DNA from: CAZABG01 sp964460985
GTDB taxonomy: Bacteria > Chlamydiota > Chlamydiia > Chlamydiales > Parachlamydiaceae
Direction of reading: 5' to 3'
Length of the DNA: 64,000 nt
NCBI GenBank assembly: GCA_964460985.1
Contig: CAYWQX010000008.1
Coordinates: 4,548 to 68,547 of the forward strand
The translations under genes were made by a program, and so were the position numbers. Below are positions 7,580-14,810 of the stretch, one piece after another. The stretch's first letter is position 1. Every line of letters starts with the position of its first letter. The notes under the pieces are model-generated. The model did not search any database. It was not told the DNA's origin and saw only the letters and a list, made by a program, of their open reading frames with translations.

Positions 7580-7878
7580 CTTTCAAGCATATCTCTTTAG
7601 CCGATTTTCATTCATCGTCATTCGTGAGATAGGCTAAAAACTGAAAACGGCATGAATCCCGTTCGAATTTAAGTGAAAATCACACAAAAAGGCTTTTGAG
7701 TTTTTTGTCATCTACATCTATACTATGATGAAAAGCCTTTCGATAATGATTAGATTCCGAAAAATTCGGGGTCTTTCTTTTTGGCAAAAATATTTTTTAA
7801 AAAAATGTTGCGTATAATATCGAAAGTCCCTATTTGTTTTAAATAAGCAAACTCTAATGTTTTAGGAGGAGTTGTTTT
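7580..7878. promoter_or_regulatory. Divergent intergenic region with hctA promoter -10 and inverted repeats
   Basis: This 299-nt spacer separates the TPR gene (minus) from hctA (plus). TATAAT at 7813-7818 fits a housekeeping sigma -10 box for hctA; no good -35 lies 16-18 nt upstream. An exact 10-bp inverted repeat, AAAGGCTTTT (7688-7697) and AAAAGCCTTT (7731-7740), encloses 33 nt. A second, looser one pairs GCCGATTTTC near 7600 with GAAAACGGC near 7645. They could be a regulatory hairpin, an operator or a terminator-like structure. No gene or RNA with known features is visible. Confidence 0.4.
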
Positions 7879-8244
7879 ATGGCCCTTAAAGATACATGGA
7901 AAAACTTGAGAGACCTTTTAAGCCAGATCTCTCATGATCTCCAAAAAGCTGAAAACGGTAACAAAGCGGCTTCACAGCGCGTACGTACCGGTACAGTTAA
8001 ATTAGAAAAAGTCGCGAAACTCTATCGTAAAGAGTCGATTAAAAACGAAAAAGCGACAAAAGGCACGAAGAAGCCTAAGAAAGCCGCCGCTCCTAAGAAA
8101 GCTGCAGCTCCTAAAAAAGCTTCGAAACCAGCAAAAACTGTTAAATCGAAGTCGAAAGCAAAAGCTCACAGAGCTCATCCTCGCGCAATGTCCTTCAAAA
8201 GACCTTCTGCGAAGATCATTTCGAAAAAAACTATCGCTCGTTAA
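7879..8244 (+). CDS. hctA: Histone H1-like DNA-binding protein Hc1
   Basis: A 121-residue, lysine-rich basic protein. The N-terminal ~58 residues (MALKDTWKNLRDLL..., AENGNKAASQRVRTGTVKLE, KLYRKES) match the conserved helical dimerisation region of chlamydial Hc1, and the C-terminal half is a disordered Lys/Ala/Pro tail with KKAAAP repeats that binds DNA. Hc1 condenses the nucleoid when reticulate bodies turn into elementary bodies, so expression is expected late. An AGGAGG ribosome binding site lies 9 nt upstream and a strong terminator follows. The downstream order rlmD-yajC also matches the hctA neighbourhood recalled from C. trachomatis. Confidence 0.95.
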   Translation: MALKDTWKNLRDLLSQISHDLQKAENGNKAASQRVRTGTVKLEKVAKLYRKESIKNEKATKGTKKPKKAAAPKKAAAPKKASKPAKTVKSKSKAKAHRAHPRAMSFKRPSAKIISKKTIAR

Positions 8245-8267
8245 TTCGTAGCAAAGTCTTTTTTAAA

Positions 8268-8304
8268 GGGGGAGTTTTCAATAAGGAAACTTCCCCATTT
8301 TTAT
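8268..8304 (+). terminator. Rho-independent terminator of hctA
   Basis: GGGGGAGTTTTC (8268-8279) pairs with GGAAACTTCCCC (8285-8296) over 12 positions with only two G-U wobbles, a 5-nt loop, and is followed by ATTTTTATT. It lies 24 nt after the hctA stop. Confidence 0.85.
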
Positions 8305-8330
8305 TCTCATTCACGCTATGATAGAAGCTT

Positions 8331-9677
8331 ATGCAAACCTATCATGTTACCATTGAAAGACTTAATAATGAGGGATTTGGTGTTTACACCCACCTTCTGC
8401 CCAATCAAGAAGCGAGAGAAGTATTAATTCCCTATACTTATCCGGGCGATAAAGTAGAAATTCAAATTTTAAAAAAGAAGCGGAAGAAATGGCAAGGCTC
8501 CGTTGTTCAATTTATTGAATACGCAAAAAATCGTGAAAAGCCTAAATGTCCCCATTTTAGTGTCTGCGGGGGATGCTTCATGCAGCAAATTCCTTATGAG
8601 GAACAAGTTCTCATCAAAAGTAAAAAAGTAGAAAAACTTTTAAATCAAAGGTTTCCCATTTTAAAAGCTGAACATCCCTGGGAATATAGAAATAAAATGG
8701 AGTTTAGTTTTTCGACGGATAAAAAGGGAAATAAATACCTAGGTTTATATAATAAATGGGGCAAAGTTGAAAATATTTACGCTTGTCCCTTGTCTCCTGC
8801 CTGGTTCAGTGAAGCTCTTTCGAAAGTGCGTGAATGGTGGGCCCTTTCAGCGCTTACAGCTTTTCATCCGCGATCAGGCCTAGGCGCTTTAAGGACTTTA
8901 ACCCTCAGAGAGGCCTCTTTTGGAAAAATGGCCTTTCTCACGGTGTCAGGGGATCCAAACTTTGCCCTTCACAAAGAAGATATAGAGGGATTTAAAAACG
9001 CTCTTTCCGGTTTTCAAACTCTCTCCCTCTTTATCCGCATTCAACAAGCCATCAAAGGTCAGCCGACCCAATTTTTTGAAATGCATATTGGAGGCCCTGA
9101 TACGATAGATGAAGAGTTAAAAGTGCCAGAGTCTCTTCTTTTTTCCATCTCGCCCGCCTCCTTTTTTCAGCCTAATCCAAGACAGGCTGAGAGGTTATAT
9201 GAAAAAGCCTGCGAAATGATCTCTCACAATTCTCAATCAATAGCTTACGATCTTTACTGCGGCACCGGCACTCTCGGTATTATTTTAGCTAAAAAAGGAT
9301 TCAGGGTTTATGGGATTGAACTGAGCCCCGAATCCTCTTTGGATGCCCGTGAAAATGCGAAAAAGAACCTCGTTGATATTGAGATCATAACGGGAGATGT
9401 AGGCGAAGTTTTAGCCCAGAAAAAACTTCCAAAACCTGAAGTTGTGGTCGTAGACCCGCCACGCATAGGTCTTAGCGACAAAGCTTTAGAAGAGATTGCC
9501 GCTTTAAACCCGCGAGAGATACTATACATTTCCTGCAATCCTGAGACGCAAGCTCGGGATGTCGAGATTTTAAAAACGAAAGGATATTTCGTTCTAAAGG
9601 GTCTTTCGGTCGATCAATTTCCGCAAACCCCGCATATAGAAAATATCGTCTTGCTTTCTTCAATATCCCCCACATAA
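8331..9677 (+). CDS. rlmD: 23S rRNA (uracil-5-)-methyltransferase, RlmD/RumA type
   Basis: A 448-residue SAM-dependent RNA methyltransferase that makes 5-methyluridine in 23S rRNA. A TRAM-like beta-barrel (about 1-65) precedes the iron-sulfur cysteines C73, C79, C82 and C152. The methyltransferase domain shows DLYCGTGTLGI (SAM binding), VVVDPPRIGL and YISCNPETQARD with the nucleophilic Cys near residue 402; SPASFFQPN is typical of the RumA/TrmA group. TrmA or RlmC activity cannot be excluded by sequence, but the four-Cys cluster favours RumA-like. It follows the hctA terminator and precedes yajC. Confidence 0.9.
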   Translation: MQTYHVTIERLNNEGFGVYTHLLPNQEAREVLIPYTYPGDKVEIQILKKKRKKWQGSVVQFIEYAKNREKPKCPHFSVCGGCFMQQIPYEEQVLIKSKKVEKLLNQRFPILKAEHPWEYRNKMEFSFSTDKKGNKYLGLYNKWGKVENIYACPLSPAWFSEALSKVREWWALSALTAFHPRSGLGALRTLTLREASFGKMAFLTVSGDPNFALHKEDIEGFKNALSGFQTLSLFIRIQQAIKGQPTQFFEMHIGGPDTIDEELKVPESLLFSISPASFFQPNPRQAERLYEKACEMISHNSQSIAYDLYCGTGTLGIILAKKGFRVYGIELSPESSLDARENAKKNLVDIEIITGDVGEVLAQKKLPKPEVVVVDPPRIGLSDKALEEIAALNPREILYISCNPETQARDVEILKTKGYFVLKGLSVDQFPQTPHIENIVLLSSISPT

Positions 9678-9703
9678 ATTAAAAAAAGGAGATCACCTGT
9701 TCT

Positions 9704-10063
9704 ATGAAAAATTTTTTTATGATGGCCCTTTTATCTATCACCCCTCTGATGGCAGAGGAAGCTTTGCCTCCTGCCCCCGAAAGAGGATTCACACAAACGT
9801 TTGTACTCTTGGCTCTCATGGCAGCTGCCACCTATTTCATTATGATTCGTCCGGCACAGAAGCAAAGAAAAGCGATGGAGACGCAGCAAAACTCTCTTAA
9901 AAAAGGTGACAAGGTCGTTGCCATGGGTATTGTGGGAACAGTTGATAAGATTCAAGATGACACGGTTATTTTAAAAATGTTTGACGGCTCAAAGATCGAG
10001 GTTTTAAAAAGAGCGATCTCTGAAGTCACTCCTCAAGCAAAAGAAGAGGTTGAATCTAAATAA
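9704..10063 (+). CDS. yajC: Sec translocon accessory protein YajC
   Basis: A 119-residue inner-membrane protein. A signal-like N-terminus (1-17) is followed by the single membrane helix (about 30-48) and YFIMIRPAQKQRKAME, then KKGDKVVAMGIVGTVDKI, both hallmarks of YajC. YajC associates with SecDF in protein export. Family members often lack the extra N-terminal hydrophobic segment, so this one may have two membrane passes. AAAGGAGA lies upstream of the ATG. The stop is 1 nt before the pcm start. Confidence 0.92.
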   Translation: MKNFFMMALLSITPLMAEEALPPAPERGFTQTFVLLALMAAATYFIMIRPAQKQRKAMETQQNSLKKGDKVVAMGIVGTVDKIQDDTVILKMFDGSKIEVLKRAISEVTPQAKEEVESK

Positions 10064-10064
10064 A

Positions 10065-10694
10065 ATGGATAAGGGGGCTGTTCTCAGACAGTTAAAGTCT
10101 CGGGGAATTAAGGATGAAAAAATATTAAAGGCTTTTGAAGAGATTGATCGAAGTCTTTTTGTTCCTCCTGAACTGAAAGCCTCCTCTGATGCCGATAGCC
10201 CCTTGCCGATTGGCGAAGGGCAGACGATCAGTCAGCCCTACATCGTGGCCCTGATGACGGAGGCCGCCCATTTAAAACCCGGGATGAAAGTCTTGGAAAT
10301 AGGAACAGGCTCCGGTTTTCAGGCCGCCATCTTATCGGCCTTAAATGTCCAGGTCTATACAGTAGAAAGACACGCTTCTTTATCGAAACGGGCAGAAAAA
10401 ATTCTTACGGACCATCATTTTAAGAATATTCATTTTAAGATCGATGATGGTTCCATCGGATGGAAAGAAGAGGCACCCTTCGATGCTATCCTTGTGACCG
10501 CGGCCTCTAATCAAATCCCCCCTTCCCTTGTCTCACAACTAAAGGCAAGTGGCAGGTTAATCATTCCGGTGGGAGACGCCTTCTCCCAAAATCTATTGAA
10601 TGTAACCCGTGTCGAAGGCAAAGATCCGCAGGTTGAAGTGATCACACAAGTTAGATTTGTGCCTTTGATCGGTGAGGAGGGCTTTAATGGCTGA
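10065..10694 (+). CDS. pcm: Protein-L-isoaspartate O-methyltransferase
   Basis: Started at the ATG at 10065, 1 nt after the yajC stop, rather than an upstream in-frame TTG at 10050. About 209 residues. It methylates isoaspartyl residues in aged proteins using SAM. Conserved segments are visible: DSPLPIGEGQTISQPYIVA (substrate loop), VLEIGTGSGFQAA (SAM motif I), YTVERHASL (motif post I) and DAILVTAA with IPPSLVSQLKASGRLIIPVG. The length is typical. Its end overlaps the next gene by 8 nt, giving a yajC-pcm-unknown operon. Confidence 0.92.
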   Translation: MDKGAVLRQLKSRGIKDEKILKAFEEIDRSLFVPPELKASSDADSPLPIGEGQTISQPYIVALMTEAAHLKPGMKVLEIGTGSGFQAAILSALNVQVYTVERHASLSKRAEKILTDHHFKNIHFKIDDGSIGWKEEAPFDAILVTAASNQIPPSLVSQLKASGRLIIPVGDAFSQNLLNVTRVEGKDPQVEVITQVRFVPLIGEEGFNG

Positions 10695-11712
10695 AGTTCA
10701 AACCAGATATATTTTCAACGAAAGCAATTTCGATTTAATCGCCCACGAGGTGAGAGAAGGGAATTGTTCAAGATTTATTGAAATCTTAAAAGGGATGAGA
10801 GATCAAGAAGGGTGGTATAAAGCGTCGCCTGGACTTGCTTTGAAATTGGTCACTCTCTTAAGTGTCGCAGAGCTTTCGATTGCAAGAGATTTAATGCGTA
10901 GAATTTCACGCGTTTTTGTGAAAGCGCATGTATTTACAAAAGAAGAGTTTCCGAGGGAGTTTTTTGGACTTTTTGATCCTTTTTTAAAAAAGGAGGCGTT
11001 TCTCTCAGGGAAAGCGTATGAGGTGTTTGTTCAGTTCTTATGTTCCCAAAGTTTGAAAGGTGCCTTTGAAAAAGAGACTCTCCTCGATCTTGTTGACCTC
11101 TGCAACTATCTGGAGGATGATTTTTTCGAAAAAGCTTTAGTAGAGGGCTATTGCCAATATATTAAAGAGAGGCCCTCTGAAATCCTTTTAGCCAATTTCT
11201 TTAAAAAGAAGTATTGGGCTTCGATCATCAATTCCTTTTTGCAGCATATGGGTGAAAACTCTTTTATGAATAAGGAAGGGACTATTCTTGCGATCCCTTT
11301 TTCATCGATGGTTTTGATTCAGCAATTTCCCTGGTTAGTTCCTATGCTCGCAAAAATGCCGAATCGTCTTTGGATTGATGAAAAGGCAAGTCCTGAGAAT
11401 TTGGCCGCTTTCTTCTTAATGGACGAGGGATTCAGATCCTCTTTTAAAGCGATAGATATCGAAGGGGCGGATGAACAAAAAATAAAAGTGCTTGAATATC
11501 TCCCCTGTATTCAACAGCTCATATTTTCTGAGTCAAGACCGACTCCTTCCCTTTTGGAGGCAGCGATTGATAAGTGTAAAACGCTAGGGGAAGTCCATTT
11601 TCAGGTGTATCATGGAATGCGATACAGTCAAATCTACCGGGTGAATAGATCATTACAGGAAAAACTGGATCGGTTGAAAACCGATTTTGCCTACCTGCCA
11701 CTGAACGGATAA
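10687..11712 (+). CDS. Hypothetical helical protein, possibly chlamydia-specific
   Basis: A 341-residue protein started at the ATG at 10687, which has GAGGAGG 6 nt upstream inside the end of pcm. It is predicted to be mostly alpha-helical with many Phe/Leu pairs, no membrane segment, no signal peptide and no motif I can name. The pattern of short helices (for example LLDLVDLCNYLEDDFFEKAL near 140-160) might be a repeat-type solenoid. Overlap with pcm implies coupled translation. It is followed by a terminator-like hairpin shared with tkt. Confidence 0.6.
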   Translation: MAEVQTRYIFNESNFDLIAHEVREGNCSRFIEILKGMRDQEGWYKASPGLALKLVTLLSVAELSIARDLMRRISRVFVKAHVFTKEEFPREFFGLFDPFLKKEAFLSGKAYEVFVQFLCSQSLKGAFEKETLLDLVDLCNYLEDDFFEKALVEGYCQYIKERPSEILLANFFKKKYWASIINSFLQHMGENSFMNKEGTILAIPFSSMVLIQQFPWLVPMLAKMPNRLWIDEKASPENLAAFFLMDEGFRSSFKAIDIEGADEQKIKVLEYLPCIQQLIFSESRPTPSLLEAAIDKCKTLGEVHFQVYHGMRYSQIYRVNRSLQEKLDRLKTDFAYLPLNG

Positions 11713-11727
11713 TCTATCATTAGAGCA

Positions 11728-11756
11728 GCCGAAGAAGACCTTGAGGCTTCCTCGGC
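11728..11756. terminator. Hairpin between convergent genes (putative bidirectional terminator)
   Basis: GCCGAAGAAG (11728-11737) pairs with CTTCCTCGGC (11747-11756), 10 positions with one wobble, loop 9 nt. It lies between the convergent stops of the unknown gene and tkt. The T-rich tail on either side is weak, so the function as a terminator is inferred from position. Confidence 0.45.
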
Positions 11757-11769
11757 ATTCCATCTTTAT

Positions 11770-13815
11770 TTACAACAGTCTTTCGAGAATGTCTTCGACC
11801 GTAAAGCCAAACTCTTTTGCAAGCTCTTTGTAGGGCGCGGAGGCTCCAAATCTTTCCATAGAAATAGCGATTCCGTCGATGCCGATGTATTTATGCCAGC
11901 CGAGCTCTACTCCCGCTTCAATCGAGACACGTTTGCCTAAATCGCCTCCAAGAACCGATTTTTTGTACTCTTCAGGCTGTGCATCATAAATCTCCCAGCA
12001 AGGCATCGAGATTAAGCGGACGTTTTTGCCGCGCTTTTCAAGCTCGATTGCCACATCATGGGCAAGGCTCACTTCAGAACCGGTTGCAATCAGACAAAAG
12101 TCGCATTTTCCTTTTTCTTTTCTTAAGATGTAAGCGCCTCTGCCCACACCGTCTTTATAAGAAACATCGGTACCGGGCACATCGGGCAGGTTTTGGCGAG
12201 AGAGAAGAAGCGCGGAGGGCCCTTTGAAATCAAGCGCGGCTATCCAGGACATTTTGACTTCACGGCTGTCTGCCGGACGGATCACATGAAGGAAAGGGAT
12301 CGCCCTTAAGGCGGCATAGTGTTCAACCGGTTGGTGGGTAGGTCCATCTTCTCCAAGGAATATAGAATCATGAGTGAATTGATAAATCACATGACATTTC
12401 ATGAGAGCGGCGAGCCTAATCGCATTTCGCATATAGTCGGAGAATGTAAGAAAAGTTCCGACAAAAGGGACGATCATACCGGTTTGATAAAGGCCTGTCG
12501 CCATAGCCGCCATCCCAAATTCTCTTACGCCATATTTAATGTTGCGCCCTTGAAAATTTGAGGGGGAGATAAGCGGAAAGTTTTTCAGCATAGTTAAATC
12601 GGAGACCGAAAGATCGGCCGACCCGCCAATTAAGTAAGGCAGATCGTTGGCTATATAATTAAGAACATCTTGCGACGCCTTGCGTCCGGCGACCGGTGCT
12701 TTAATCTCAAGAGATTTTAATTTAGACTCCAGATCGGATGGCACTTTTTGCGCCTCCATCTCTTTATAGATAGCCGCTTTGTCAGGGTTTTCTTTAGCCC
12801 AGCTATCCCAGCCTTTCTGCCAGTTCTTTTCTTTTTCGATATCCTTTTTGAGTTTTTGTTGAAAGAAATCGGTTACAGCTTGAGGAATAAAGAAAGGAGG
12901 ATCAAGAGGAATGCCGAGATTTTCTTTGGCAAGTTTAATCTCGTCAGGTCCAAGGGGTGAGCCGTGCGCTTTGGAAGAGCCTTGCTTATTAGGGGCACCT
13001 CGGCCAATAATTGTTCTGGCTATAATGAGCGCAGGTTTATCCTGTTTTTCCCTCAAGCTTGTCAAGACCGTATGGATCTCTTGAAAACTGTGGCCATCGA
13101 TTTCAAAGACATCCCACCCATAGGCTTTATAGCGCATTTTGGTGTCTTCGCTTAAGCACTCGGAAGTAGGGCCATCCAAGCAAATTTGGTTGGAGTCATA
13201 AATGGCAATGAGGTTGTTCAATTTTAAATGGCCGCTTAAAGATCCGACTTCACTTGTGATCCCTTCCATCACGCAGCCATCGCCCATGAGAACGACCACT
13301 TTTCCCTCGATGATTTTGTGATGATCGGTATTGAAGCGCTGCTCTAACATTTTAAGTCCGAGGGAAGTGCCTGCGGCGTTTCCCATCCCTTGACCTAAAG
13401 GTCCTGTGGTGGTTTCAACGCCCGGGGTGTCGAGATTTTCAGGGTGGCCAGGCGTTTTGGAGTGCAGCTGCCTAAAATTTTTAATATCTTCTAAGCTTAA
13501 ATCGTAGCCTGAAAGATGTAGGGCTGAGTAAAGAAACATCGAACCGTGACCGGCGGATAAAATGAAGCGGTCGCGGCCCATCCATTTTGGATTTTTGGGA
13601 TTGTAATTTAAGAACTGGCCCCAGAGATAAGCGCCTATTTCTGCACAACCCAAGGGCAGTCCAGGATGGCCCGAATCGGCTTTTTGAACAGCATCCATCG
13701 AAAGGCCCCGAATGGTATTTGCAATGAGGGAATAGATTTCAAGTGTCTTAGGATCAAGCGGTTTAACTGCCATTTTTTTCAAGCTTTCCGGGTTGAGGGT
13801 TCTGATGGATTCCAT
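11770..13815 (-). CDS. tkt: Transketolase
   Basis: A thiamine-diphosphate enzyme moving two-carbon units between sugar phosphates in the pentose phosphate pathway. The start is uncertain: ATG at 13815 (681 residues) or 13773 (667); longer starts would run into the divergent gene. Signatures: LSMDAVQKADSGHPGLPLG near the N-terminus, GDGCVMEGITSEVGSL (the GDG..N cofactor motif), HDSIFLGEDGPTHQPVEHYA in the pyrimidine domain and RPADSREV. Together with gnd at 48.3 kb it indicates a working pentose phosphate branch. C. trachomatis also has tkt next to alaS and mfd. Confidence 0.95.
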   Translation of the reverse strand: MESIRTLNPESLKKMAVKPLDPKTLEIYSLIANTIRGLSMDAVQKADSGHPGLPLGCAEIGAYLWGQFLNYNPKNPKWMGRDRFILSAGHGSMFLYSALHLSGYDLSLEDIKNFRQLHSKTPGHPENLDTPGVETTTGPLGQGMGNAAGTSLGLKMLEQRFNTDHHKIIEGKVVVLMGDGCVMEGITSEVGSLSGHLKLNNLIAIYDSNQICLDGPTSECLSEDTKMRYKAYGWDVFEIDGHSFQEIHTVLTSLREKQDKPALIIARTIIGRGAPNKQGSSKAHGSPLGPDEIKLAKENLGIPLDPPFFIPQAVTDFFQQKLKKDIEKEKNWQKGWDSWAKENPDKAAIYKEMEAQKVPSDLESKLKSLEIKAPVAGRKASQDVLNYIANDLPYLIGGSADLSVSDLTMLKNFPLISPSNFQGRNIKYGVREFGMAAMATGLYQTGMIVPFVGTFLTFSDYMRNAIRLAALMKCHVIYQFTHDSIFLGEDGPTHQPVEHYAALRAIPFLHVIRPADSREVKMSWIAALDFKGPSALLLSRQNLPDVPGTDVSYKDGVGRGAYILRKEKGKCDFCLIATGSEVSLAHDVAIELEKRGKNVRLISMPCWEIYDAQPEEYKKSVLGGDLGKRVSIEAGVELGWHKYIGIDGIAISMERFGASAPYKELAKEFGFTVEDILERLL

Positions 13816-13880
13816 GCTTAGCCTGCTTACAATAATTGTTTTCAAGTGTATAGTCATCGGGTGAATATTCTCAAGGGTGA

Positions 13881-14798
13881 ATGACTTCTTCAATCCGCTC
13901 GATTATCTTTAGTGCAACGACGAAATCGATCCCAAGTCCATGGGAGGGATCGTCATGGATATGGTCGTTGGTTAAAGGGGTTCACATAGCGAATAAAGGT
14001 TTTCATTTTTTAAACCGGGTAAAAAGATACAAGCTGAGTAATGCGCCTCTGATTTTGACCGGTGTCGCCTTGGAAATTGCGGTAGGCGATCGAAAAATTG
14101 TAAATGCCCTCGCTAAGATTCTCGAGGCCTCTCTTTACTCTTTGAAAGCTATTCGAGCCTATGTCAGGATTGTGAACGGCATAAAAAAAATCCAAAAAAT
14201 CCTCCGTTTTGAAACACATCCTGTACATAAATATCAGATCGATAAAGCCTCTGAGCTTCCTCTATTGTCTGCCTCTACGTGGGTGATTTTACTTCAAAGA
14301 AAAGAGAGCATTAACACGGTATTTTATGAGCTTCTAGAGGCTATATTCGAAATTGCCGCCAATTTTGTTCTTATGTGCTCCTACAGCATGCAAGCCTGCG
14401 AGTCTTTGGAGGGCCATGCTTTTCAGGTGATAGAAGCCCCTATGAATATCGTCGATATTATTCAGGAAGTGAGGGCCTTGGATCGATCGGTTTATGAAAA
14501 TATAAATGATACTTTGCTAGAAGAAATGGGAGCCTCTTTTAAATCCAAACAAGTTTTTGAAAAATACATCCCTCAAGTGGAGGCGCAAGAGGAGCCCAGG
14601 GAGGGGTTAGACGTTGAAAGCGCCCGGCTTGTCAAAAAAAGTTTTTCCTATATCGGAGAGTATTTAAAATATTCTTTTGTCCCCGATTTCTTACTATCTT
14701 CCGATCAACTTCCCTCCTTTCAGTTTAATACCGGCAATTCCAAAAGGGGTACCCTTAAAATCGTAAAGGATTTAAAATCAATTAACACTTTTTCATAA
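13881..14798 (+). CDS. Hypothetical protein with hydrophobic segments
   Basis: A 305-residue protein starting at ATG 13881. It has moderately hydrophobic helices near residues 50-70 (LILTGVALEIAVG) and 150-175 (LLEAIFEIAANFVLMCSYSM), short basic linkers, and an acidic-to-basic C-terminus. No known domain is recognised. It ends 12 nt before alaS, so it may be cotranscribed with alaS-mfd. Start is divergent from tkt, with about 65 nt between the two likely starts. It could be a secreted or inclusion-associated protein, but nothing in the sequence proves this. Confidence 0.6.
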   Translation: MTSSIRSIIFSATTKSIPSPWEGSSWIWSLVKGVHIANKGFHFLNRVKRYKLSNAPLILTGVALEIAVGDRKIVNALAKILEASLYSLKAIRAYVRIVNGIKKIQKILRFETHPVHKYQIDKASELPLLSASTWVILLQRKESINTVFYELLEAIFEIAANFVLMCSYSMQACESLEGHAFQVIEAPMNIVDIIQEVRALDRSVYENINDTLLEEMGASFKSKQVFEKYIPQVEAQEEPREGLDVESARLVKKSFSYIGEYLKYSFVPDFLLSSDQLPSFQFNTGNSKRGTLKIVKDLKSINTFS

Positions 14799-14810
14799 AA
14801 GAATCGATTT

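Noticed and set aside
7741..7812. Search for a small RNA (IhtA-like) in the hctA upstream spacer
   Set aside because: No conserved small RNA features could be recognised by eye; IhtA is encoded elsewhere in C. trachomatis.
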